From the NCBI RefSeq assembly GCF_001659605.2, contig NC_035165.2, forward strand, positions 14,432,419 through 14,496,418: 64,000 nt of DNA. Reading direction: 5' to 3'. The notes beneath the pieces were generated by a model. It ran no database searches. It had not been told where the DNA came from and worked only from the letters and a program-made list of their open reading frames with translations. The DNA is from Manihot esculenta (taxonomy: Eukaryota; Streptophyta; Magnoliopsida; Malpighiales; Euphorbiaceae). Numbering within the stretch: position 1 is the first letter of the stretch; every line of letters begins with the position of its first letter. This document shows positions 45,349 to 59,126 of the stretch, piece after piece. Made by a program: the position numbers and the translations under genes.

Positions 45349-46348
45349 TCTACTGGTAATCTCTTCGGCGGCCGAACCTGGCTTTCCTTCCTTGGTTCTT
45401 TTCTTGCAAAAACTCTTTTCCTTTTCACTTTAAAACTATAAAACATCCTAAAAGACTTTAGAAAAAACATAAATCCGACCCTTCTAGAGGATACCGACAT
45501 CCTAGATTCCACCGGAAAGTAGAATTCTGATGTCGGACTCTAGTCGGGTATTACATTCTCCCCCCTTAAGAACATTCGTCCCCAAATGTTCCTCAAACAA
45601 AAAAACACATAAAAGGAGGAAAACTAACCTCAAAACATATATGGATATTGCTGGAGTATAGACTCCCGTGTCTCCCAGGTGCACTCTTCTAGATTATGGT
45701 GGTTCCACAGGACTTTCACCATTAGAATCTCCTTGTTCCTTGGCTGCCTGATCTGCGTGTCTAGGATCCGCACTGGCTGCTCTACATAGGTGAGATCTCC
45801 AAGGATCTCCACATCAGGCTAACTAAGAACCTTACTCGGATCTGACACGAACTTCCGTAGCATAGAAACATGGAACACTGGGTGAATCCTTTCTATAGAA
45901 GCAGGTAAATCCAGTTTGTACGATACATTTCCGATCTTCTGCAAGATCTCAAAGGGTCCAATGTATCGTGGAGCTAGTTTACCTTTTCTCCCAAAACGAA
46001 CCACTCCCTTCATTGGAGACACCTTCAGCAATACTATATCCCCCTCCTGAAACTCTATCTACTTCCGGCGGATATCTGCATAGCTTTTCTGTCTGCTCTG
46101 AGCAGTTCTGATTCTCTCTCTGATAATGGGCACCACTCTACTGGTAATCTCTTCGGCGGCCGAACCTGGCTTTCCTTCCTTGGTTCTTTTCTTGCAAAAA
46201 CTCTTTTCCTTTTCACTTTAAAACTATAAAACATCCTAAAAGACTTTAGAAAAAACATAAATCCGACCCTTCTAGAGGATACCGACATCCTAGATTCCAC
46301 CGGAAAGTAGAATTCCGATGCCGGACTCTAATCGGGTATTACAATTAG

Positions 46349-47829
46349 ATAATATATGTAATTATATTATTATATAATATAATTTATTATATGCAATAAA
46401 TATAAGATATATATAAATTAAATATAAAATTTAAAATTGAGACAAAATGATCATGAACTTATATATTTCAAATTGAAAGTACACAATCTGATACAAAATG
46501 ATCTGAGCGGTTGACTCAAAGCTCATGAAATTGTTTAATCTAACTGATTATTTATTTCATAATTATTTTAAACATAAAATTTAGCATTTTGATGTAATTA
46601 AATTTATAATATTTAAATATTAAAAAATAAATCAATAAAATTTAACTTTTAATTAATGACTATTAAAATCGCTAAAATTGAATAAACAAACTTTAATACA
46701 GAGGAATTACGGGGTGATATTGTTGCATAACTACTTGGCAAAATAAATTAATAAGAATAAAATAAACATAATAATTAAAATTTATAAATAGATTAGTGGA
46801 TTCAAAAAATATAATAACTAATTTTATTGTAGCATGTAAACATATTACATGATACAATCATTTTACTTTATAATTTTTTTTTAATATGGTTAATTATTTT
46901 AATTTAAAAAATTTTTTAAAAAAATTAATATTACAAAAAAAATTCCTGCATAACTTACCCGTAACCACGTAAAATTTTAGAACTATTGAACTCAATTTGA
47001 TTTGTCTCAACATCACAATCGAAGAAAGAATTAGATTACAATGTCGTTGCCTTCTTTTCTCCATTATTTAACTTTCCATCATTTCGATCATCTATCTTCC
47101 AACTCGACGGCGTCAAGAATGAGTTATCATTTATAAAATACGCTTTGAACGCGAGTTATCCACGATCGATTCATTCACCAGACTTGGACAATGTAGCCTA
47201 AGTTGATATTTCTATATTGCTGCTGCATATTGTGGCAGACATACACTTAGGCATATATCGAATCCATTGAAACTAATTTTTGCAGGAATTGTTGAAGATG
47301 AAAATTTTCATCACTTTTACTCAATATTTTTTTTTCTTAAAATGTAGATATTGTTTACTGAGATCGATAAGAATTGTATACAATAAAGATTCAAACTTGT
47401 TTTTATGAGATTTGGTTGTTGAGCTATAGATTTGGATTACAAGTTATATATATATATATAAATCAAAAATTCAAACCAATACAGAGTTTGGTTAGAAGAT
47501 GTTCTCCACTGTGTATTAGGAATTCAAGTCCGTATAGGATTAAATAAAGAATGGTGGACTGTCCTGACTCCAAGAAAATTAGAAAAACAAAAACTAAGTA
47601 TGTTTTGTATTTGTTATGCTATAACTAATATTTATTATATATAATAAATTTAGTATTATATGGTATTTATTCAAAAAATACTAAAAATTAAATCTAATTC
47701 TTAAAATTTCTTAAATAATAAAATAAAAATAATTTTCCAATCACATATAAAATTATGTAAAACATTTGTTTGAGCTTTACAAGCTTAAAAAAAAAAAAAT
47801 AAAACCATTGGTTATCATGAAAATTAATA
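46349..47829. other. AT-rich spacer
   Basis: After the ATTAG duplication the sequence is AT-rich. A more balanced patch at about 46985-47260 has only short frames and no recognisable domain. A short TA repeat lies near 47438-47460. Confidence 0.6.
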
Positions 47830-48720
47830 GAAAAAATATACTTTTACTTTTAAATTTTAGTATAATTAATAAATCAATTTCTATATTTTTAAAACTAAAC
47901 ATTTAAATTCTTCTATAATCAATATATTTAAATTAGAGGTTTCTCCATTTATTTTTACCTTTAAAATTATAAACATACCTTTATTACCTTTTTTAAATAA
48001 ACATACTATACTTAAATTCTTGAATTTTAATATAATGGATCAATCTCTATATTTTTAAAATCGCTATATTTTTAAAATTGTACACTTAAATCTCTCTATG
48101 ACCGATCCGTTCTTATCTATTTTATTTAAACATTTTGATTCTCCATTTTTTATTTGAAAAAAAAAATTTAATTCCATTAACTTTTATCTATAATATCTTA
48201 TTTAACTAATTTTTAACACTTTTTATTTTTCAAATTTTTATTAATTAAAATATTTCAATACTTTCAACTTTAAAATTTTTAAAAAATAGTTTCAATTTCG
48301 GTTATTTTTAAATGACATCAAATAATTTTTAAATAGATTATAAATTTTTATAAAGAATATTTTAAAAATAGAAAAAATTTGATCATTCACTAGTTTTAAA
48401 TTAATGTCTATAATAAATAAAAATTAAAAATTTAAAGATTTAATTTTTAAACTATAAGAACTCGTCCGTTAATTATTGTTAAAATTTAGAAATCAAAATA
48501 TAATTTACACAATATAAAATTCTCACCTATATTAAAAAATATTTAAATATTCAAAAGATATTTTAAATATTTAAAATGTTTATCCTTCCTTAGACCGATT
48601 GACGAACGAAATTAAAAATTGCAAAATAGTTATATTTGAATTTAAGTATTCAATTTTAAAAATATAAAATTAATCTATTAATTACATTAAAATTTAAAAA
48701 TTAAAATATAATTTACCCAT
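47830..48720. mobile_element. AT-rich fold-back element, copy 2 (opposite orientation)
   Basis: About 0.89 kb with imperfect inverted ends of some 75 bp (ACTTTTAAATTTTAGTATAA at the left against ATTACATTAAAATTTAAAAA at the right). Its interior aligns with the reverse complement of 30898-31833. Non-coding. Confidence 0.5.
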
Positions 48721-49131
48721 TCTATATTTTCATTTTACAAATACGATTATTAGGATGGGAACATGAGTTTAATCTTCTTTTTCAATTTGTCGAATGCTAT
48801 GATGCAGAAAATGGATGATAGGTATAAGAGAGATTTTTTTTTTTTTTTTAAAGTTTGAACTTGTGAGTTAATTGGAGCCAATTGATATGTAATTATAAAA
48901 AAGTAATATATATATATATATATAAAACCACCTTAATGTGCTAAAATACATTAACCGATTGCCGTCTCGTCTGGGCAAATGTTCACTGGCATAGCATAAT
49001 ATTTAATTCAATAAAATAAAGAACGAATTACTTACATAATGCTTATAAAGCTACCAACTGAGGCTGTCCAACACCCTGGGAGAAAGACGATGAAAAAGCC
49101 GCTAATCACCCTTTTCAGTTATAAATGGGGA
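48721..49131. other. AT-rich spacer and probable 3' UTR of the kinase gene
   Basis: No coding frame. A TA microsatellite lies near 48908-48923. The part near 49000-49131 would be the 3' UTR of the minus-strand kinase. Confidence 0.5.
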
Positions 49132-52960
<3,829 letters not shown>

Positions 52961-53099
52961 CAATGCATGGGCTTTATGCTATTCCGCCGTCTTGATGACG
53001 AGAGAGTAAGAACAGAAGGAGATGAAGGGACTTCTTGGTCCTTGTTTAGCAGTACAGGAGCAGAAGAGAGAGAGACATAGAAACGGAATGGAGGAGAAA

Positions 53100-55679
53100 T
53101 CTTTAGACTAATTATTTTCGTGGAGAAGGAAGTTGACTGTCAACGCTATTATAGCTACTAGCTGGTTTGAATTTTCTTGTTTAAATTTTAATTAACATAA
53201 ATAAATACCTCAAATCCACTTTCTGAGCCAAAAAGAGCTTTGATTACACTTTTAGAGAAAAAAAAATACGCCTGATTTTATTCATATATTCATTATTAAT
53301 TATTATTATTATTATAATATCACTTTCACTTTCGTCGGTCTTTCAAAATTTTATATCGATTTCAAATAAATATGTGTGAAAAAATCCTTTAAAAAATGTC
53401 ATAGTTTTGAGTTTTATTTTTTAAAAAAATTAATATTATGTCCATATAAATATTGTAAGTACCAATACTGTTTATTCTTCCTCTTGACAAAAGAAAATAC
53501 TGTTTTTTCATGCACTAAAAAACAAACAATACTGTTTATTCCTTTAGTAGAAGCTCTCCATATTTTTGTCTTTATCTACACTATTCATATAGGTTCCGTG
53601 TTTATATTAATATTTTTATTTTTTATTATTTAATAATTACTTATTTATATAAGAGTTGGAAGGTTTTGAAAAGCTATCAACCCATAACATTTTAATAGTT
53701 GATAATAGTTAATTATATTTTTTAAATGATTTATTTTTTTATAAATTAACAATCCATCCTATAATAATAAATACTTGTTTATTATCATTTTTTCATCATT
53801 TACTTGCTTTTTATTATTTATTATTTTATATTTAACAACTAATTCAATAATTATTTTTTTATTGAAGTATTTTACTTTAAACCATTATATAAATGGCTAA
53901 CATTAACCACTGTTACTAAAATAGTTAATCACCATTAAAAGAATTAGTATATGCAATAGCACTATAAAGAATAATAAATGACACTTTGTTTTTTTATGTG
54001 CAATTAAGAATAGACATGTTTAATGTTATAAAAATAGTTTTTTTAAATAAATTATAAAAAATAAAAAATAACGTGAAAATTATAAAAAAAAATTTAGGGT
54101 GCCAAACTTTAATATAAACCTAAAAATTTTTAAATGGTCTTTGTGTTGTTTTTTTTTTTTTTTAATTTTTTTTTTGGTGAGTTTCTTTCGAATCTGAAGT
54201 TGTGGTGGTTTATTAAAATGGTCTGCATTTTGTGTGATCGCAATCACTTGATATCGATGAGATAGATACCAGTGGATTGTTGATACTGAAGTTTGGTTCC
54301 TTAGTCTACTCCATGGCTATATAGACTAGCTACAATCATCATGGGATATTTTGTGGCTGTCAGCAATGGTCCTCTTTGCATGAGGCCGCAATTGTGCTCC
54401 TTCCTCAATTCTGTTGATTGAGTATTGTGATTCGGGATTAATATGGGCTTATTGATAATCGTTATTTTGCGTTTTGTTGTCAATATTTTTTTTTCTCTGC
54501 ATACAAAAAGGTTTACAATTGTTGCCCTGATCTAGTTATTTTCAAGGACATGGGTTTGCTATCGACCTTCAATATGGCTTTTTATTTGTTGTGTTGTTTA
54601 ATGTCGGTGGAGATGTTATTTTCAACTGGTTAGTGGATTGGACTTTTATTGGTCATGGATCTTTTTGGAATGAACCATCCATTTTTGTTTATTCTATTTG
54701 ATTCTAATTTGTGTTTTTAATCCACTGGACTTTACTAAAATATAATACAACCGCATTGGCCAGAAGAAAATGAAAATAAAATTTTTTTATTATTTATTAT
54801 AAATCATTATATAAATTATTATGATTGGGATAGCCTTAATAATTCACTTTGGATTAATTATTAAAATTTTTAAGTAATTTGATTTCAAATATCAATAAAA
54901 ATTATTTGTTGTCAAAAAATTATATAAATATATTAGAAAAGGGATGAAGTATAAATATTATACCATTTATGTGGAAAAAATGGGTGAGAAAAAACCCACT
55001 TCATTGAATAAGGGAGAGAATGGTCGTTCCCTGCCCTTACACGTGAAGATAGGAGAAACAACAGCATAATCACAGATAAAAGGAAAAGAAGAAAATAAAC
55101 TCTCTCTACAAAAAAATTAATTCAAACATTTGCTCGAATTAATATTTCATTTTGATCCCCTACCTGGTGGCTGGCGCTTTGTTCTAATGATTTAAATACT
55201 GTAAGTATTGTCAAAAATGAAAAGATAATATTTTTATATATTAAAAAAAATTGATAGCATTATTTCTTTTAATTATAAAGAATTAAGAACGTATTATAAT
55301 AAATTAATTTAAATATAATTCATTTATACATTTAAATAAATATTCATTTAAATTTAAATACAATATTTGATTTTAAATAATTAAAACTATATGTAACCAA
55401 TAATATTATTATAATTATGTATAGTTCGAGTTTTGTATTCTTTTTTCTTAATAAAATTTTTAATCACTATAATGTAATGAAATTGTATATTTTTCAACAG
55501 ACATGATTTTCCCTCTCCCTCTCTATGTATATGCACGTATTTCATAAAGAATATGTGAAGGAAGGATTTAAATTTAGAGAAAAGTATTAAAAAAAAAAGT
55601 GTCCAGTGATTTTATCAATTTACCTTTATAATTTTCTATGAACATATTTTGGTAAATTTAATTAGCTTTAATCTCTTAA
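53100..55679. other. AT-rich spacer upstream of the kinase gene
   Basis: The first few hundred bases would hold the kinase promoter and 5' UTR; I see no clear TATA element. 54180-54720 is more balanced but has only short frames. 53750-53900 shares an AT-rich motif with 1200-1350. Nothing else can be supported. Confidence 0.55.
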
Positions 55680-55687
55680 GACTCAAG

Positions 55688-56126
55688 TAGGGGTGAGCAG
55701 TATTCGGTTCAAATTGAAAAAATCGATCGAACCGAATCGATTTGAAAATTTAATTCGGTTTTTTATACATTTCGGTTCGGTTTGATTTTTAATTTCAAAA
55801 ATTTCAGTTATTTCGGTTCGATTCGGTTTTGATCAGAAAAAAATCGAAAAAACCGAACCGAACCGATTAGCGATAATAATATATTTTTTCAATAATATAG
55901 AGAAATTAAATCATATTAAAATTAAAATATTTTAATTAAATTTTAAATTATTAAAAATCGAAACCGATCAAATCGAACCGAATCAAACCGAATCAGACCG
56001 GTTCGGTTCGATTTGATTTCTGACCAAAATCGATTCGGTTCGATTTTCATAAACACTAAAATTTTAGTTTTCGGTTTATTTAGTTCGATTCGGTTTTGAA
56101 CCGAACCGACGGAATGCTCACCCCTA
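55688..56126. mobile_element. hAT-type MITE, copy 1
   Basis: Begins TAGGGGTGAGCA and ends TGCTCACCCCTA, perfect 12 bp inverted ends. Flanked by GACTCAAG (55680-55687) and GACTTAAG (56127-56134), an 8 bp duplication with one mismatch. The 439 bp interior is packed with TTCGGTT/AACCGAA motifs in both orientations. No coding capacity. Confidence 0.85.
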
Positions 56127-56178
56127 GACTTAAGTGATAAGAAATAAAATAAATATTTTGTAAGAGATTATCTATCAC

Positions 56179-56649
56179 TAGGGCTGAGCAGAATCCGGTT
56201 CAAACCGAAAAAACCGACCGAACCGAATCAATTTGAAACTTTGGTTCGGTTTTTTATATATTTCGGTTTGATTCGGTTTTAAATTTCAGAAATTTTGGTT
56301 ATTTCGGTTCGGTTCGGTTTTGATCAGAAAAAAACCGAAAAAACCGAACCGAACCGATTAGGGATAATAATATGTTTTTTCAATAATATAGAGAAATTAA
56401 ATTATATTAAAATTAAAATATTTTAATTAAATTTTAAAATACTAAAAATAAAGTGTAAAAAATTAAAAAAATATTAAAAAGTGAAACCGATTAAACCGAA
56501 CCGAATCGAATCGAATCAGACCGGTTCGGTTCGATTCGGTTTCTGACCAAAATCGGTTCGGTTCGGTTTTCATAAAAACTAAAATTTCGGTTTTTGGTTT
56601 ATTCGGTTCGGTTCGGTTTTGAACCGAACCGACCGAATGCTCACCCCTA
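56179..56649. mobile_element. hAT-type MITE, copy 2
   Basis: Begins TAGGGCTGAGCA and ends TGCTCACCCCTA, flanked by a perfect 8 bp duplication TCTATCAC (56171-56178 and 56650-56657). 471 bp, same family and orientation as the copy at 55688, with its own target site, so it is a separate insertion rather than a tandem duplication. Confidence 0.88.
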
Positions 56650-56657
56650 TCTATCAC

Positions 56658-57293
56658 CTATAATAGATTATAAATTACTAAAAATAAATTTTTTATATTG
56701 TGAGATTTATAAAGCAAAAAAAAAAAGAATAGTATTATATTTATCATATAATTTAATATTATAGTAAAACAATTATTTCTAATTTTAATTAAATATTCAA
56801 CATTTAATATATTTAATATATTAAAAATGAATGTGCATACTGATAATATATGCATATACAAAACTCATATTCTGACAGAAGTTTTTTATAAAAAAAATAT
56901 CAATGTTTAAAATAAATAAAGTTTTAAATACTTAAGCTTTTACATTCTTATCAGTAATCCATCAAATTTTTATTAATTTAAAATAATGCTGTTACTCATC
57001 AATAAAATGGAATTTTTCATAGAGTGGGCGGGCTATTTTAATTGGCTAAATTTTAGCTAACGGATATAAATTTTAACCATATCAATTTTAATTTAATTTA
57101 AAATATATATATATATATATATAAATTAATTGTTTACTTATTACAGCCTATTTATAAATTATTTTTTAGTAACTAAATTAATCTTTATAATATTTTTTTT
57201 TATTGATTTGCTTTTTACTTAATTATTTATAATTAAAATTGAAAAAAAATCCTTAATAATTTGGTTAAATTATCTTAATTATAAGATTAGGGT
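56658..57293. other. AT-rich spacer
   Basis: No coding frame. A TA microsatellite lies near 57100-57122. Confidence 0.6.
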
Positions 57294-57413
57294 ATGAAAG
57301 AGGATGATCTCTTGCAACATAGTGGCCGTAGGAAGCGTAAAGATGGTGAATGATGTTTCTCTTTAGAAAAACAAGACGGTGGAAAGTTTGAGTCTGTTGG
57401 ACAACCGTCTCCA

Positions 57414-59009
57414 ATGGGTCCTTCGTTTATGGATATACTAGTCAATGGGAGTCCTAATAACGAGACTGTGATTGCTGACACAGTTGAAGTGAATAATGAG
57501 GAGTCGTATGAGGTTTTTGATGGGGAAGAGGATGAGGAGGATGAAAAGTACCCTAATATTAAACTTACTAAAATTGAGAAATCTCGTTATTGTAAATCAT
57601 GGAAGAACTCATTGATCATCAAGCTGATTGGAAGATTAATAGGGTACGCCCATTTATCGCGAAGGGTGAAGGAACTTTGGAAACCTAAATCCCCTATGGA
57701 CTTAATTGCTCTGGACAATGATTTTTTCCTTGCTCGATTTAATAGTAGGGAAGATTTTGATTTTGCATTGGAGGGTGGACAATGAATTATAGCTGATCAT
57801 TATTTGTCAGTTTGCTAATGGTGTCCGGATTTTGATCCATTTCATGTTTCCTTGGAACGCTTGGCAGTTTGGGTCAGTTTTCCATGCCTTCCAATTGAAT
57901 ATTTTAATGAATATTTTAATGAGGATTTTCTTATGCGATTGGGGAGGAAGATAGGAGATCCTATCAGAGTGGATAATAACACTAGCCGAGTGACAAGAGG
58001 GCATTTTGCGAGATTATGTGTTGAAGTTGATGTTACGAAGCCTCTTTTGTCGAAATTCAAGCTGAACCGGAGAGTTCGACGTATTGAATATGAGGCGTTG
58101 CTTATGGTTTGTTTTTCATATGGAATTTTTGGGCATATGAAAGATAATTGTCCTTCGTTGTGGAAAGAGTTGCAGCCAGAGAATGTAGAGAATGTGCCTA
58201 ATTCGGCTCATAGTAACCCTGCTCCTAAGGTAGCTCAGTTACCCGAGAATTAGGTGGTTAATCCAGCTGTTTTAGATGATTTTGGTGATTGGATGCTAGT
58301 TAAGAAAAATAGAAGACGTAATCAGCATCCTCAGGAAAAACCTGTATTCAAATTTGGATCAGGTGATCATGGTTCGAGGGAGTCAAACAAGGGTAAATCA
58401 ACGATGAAAACCAATAATAACCCCTTTAGTTCTCTTGTTGTTCTCCGTGATTCTGAGACTCATGTAGAACATAATGCGACTCCACCAATGGTACAAGATT
58501 TTCGTCCTGTCTTGGGCAAGAAAAAGCTACGGGATTCTAAAGGGAAGGGTCAAGTGGTTTCTACTGTGGCAAGAGAGGAGACTCCCAATATTGCTTTAGA
58601 TTCCTATGTGAGATCTAATGGGCCTGCTGTGCAAAGTTCAATTCTAAAAATTAGAGGGGTTTCGAGTGGATTAGAGGGATCTTCTAGAAAAGCTGCTGCA
58701 CAAGATGACCATATAATTGTTCAAGGGAATAATAGAATGAATCAGTCAAAGACTTGGGTTGTTTCTAACCCGAATTTGGTGGGACTTGCAAATTTAGAAA
58801 TAGAATTGGATAGAAATCAACATGATAATTTTAATGATCCTTCCTTTTCTCATCCAACCCGTCCCAATATCCCAGCAGCTAATGGAGATGGTAATCAGGA
58901 TATGAATCTTGACAATGATGCGATGATAATTGTTGCTCAAACTTCCTTGAATGAATTTCAGAAGAGTGGTTTAATCGGTAAGATGCCCTCTAATGAGGGG
59001 TCTCACTAG
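57414..59009 (+). pseudogene. LINE ORF1 (DUF4283 and CCHC-like), broken
   Basis: One continuous frame with three in-frame stops: TGA 57783-57785, TAA 57816-57818 and TAG 58251-58253. Features in order are an acidic stretch (DGEEDEEDEKYP), a DUF4283-like region (LDNDFFLARFNSREDF; ERLAVWVSFPCLPIEYF) and a knuckle CFSYGIFGHMKDNC. In the knuckle the second Cys is replaced by Tyr, so zinc binding is probably lost. A hydrophilic C-terminal tail runs to the stop at 59007-59009. Plant L1 ORF1 proteins bind RNA in the retrotransposition particle; this copy cannot make a full protein. Confidence 0.82.
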
Positions 59010-59042
59010 ATTTTTCGTTCTATTATAGGTTCAATCATCCTC

Positions 59043-59126
59043 ATGGCTTTCTTTTCTCTCTTATTTTTAATTATTATTGGAGTTTGGAATTGTCAGGGTG
59101 TTGCTTCTTCTAATTTTCTGAGAGCT
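59043..59126 (+). pseudogene. LINE ORF2 N-terminus (endonuclease start), truncated
   Basis: ATG 59043 starts a frame with the plant L1 endonuclease opening GVWNCQGVASSNFLRA. Only 28 codons remain before the LTR starts at 59127. Confidence 0.7.

Larger units (their letters stand above)
32119..46343 (-). mobile_element. Outer Tekay-type gypsy element, collapsed to a 3' LTR plus a tandem array
   Basis: Both outer boundaries are retroviral-type LTR ends: TGTAACGACCCG at 32119 (LTR end, minus orientation) and GGGTATTACA ending at 46343 (LTR start). They are flanked by the same 5 bp, ATTAG (32114-32118 and 46344-46348), so this was one integration. Read on the minus strand it begins with only the first ~192 bp of the LTR and jumps to the integrase C-terminus, chromodomain and polypurine tract. 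This join is repeated four times at a 789 bp period, ending in a nearly complete 3' LTR. The 3' LTR is cut by a second Tekay element at 33749-42663. Everything from most of the 5' LTR through gag, protease, RT, RNase H and most of integrase is absent. Confidence 0.9.
42998..46343 (-). repeat. 789 bp tandem array: LTR start + integrase C-terminus/chromodomain
   Basis: Units begin at 42998, 43786, 44575, 45364 and 46152 (spacing 788-789 bp), the last being a partial 192 bp. Each unit has ~192 bp of LTR start (TTCGGCGGCC(A/G)AACC to GGGTATTACA in plus orientation) and ~597 bp of internal 3' sequence: polypurine tract, 3' UTR and the chromodomain-coding end of integrase. The joint is always CTGGTAATCTC next to TTCGGCGG. 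Units differ by only a few substitutions. The unit at 44842-45348 (minus) keeps an open frame of 168 codons, including [12 protein letters not shown] and the chromodomain-like VKVLWNHHNLEECTWE. Other units carry stops, mostly CAG-to-TAG. Confidence 0.95.
57294..59126 (+). mobile_element. L1-type LINE, 5' part, interrupted by a Tekay element
   Basis: ORF1 with a DUF4283-like domain and a zinc knuckle is followed by the very start of ORF2. The remainder is displaced beyond the window by the gypsy insertion at 59127. The 5' boundary is estimated from where coding-like sequence begins; no target duplication could be found. Confidence 0.8.

Noticed and set aside
43411..46031. Several chromodomain-type open frames that could look like a gene family
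   Set aside because: They are repeats of one 789 bp retroelement-derived array without starts or catalytic parts.
46985..47260. More balanced patch with a short Met-started frame, considered as a gene fragment
   Set aside because: The frame is short, has no domain and no convincing splice partner.
54180..54720. Balanced-composition stretch considered as a LINE or gene remnant
   Set aside because: Only short frames with no motif I can name.
57287..57481. Minus-strand open frame over the start of LINE ORF1
   Set aside because: It is the shadow of the plus-strand ORF1 coding sequence, which shows the DUF4283-like domain.
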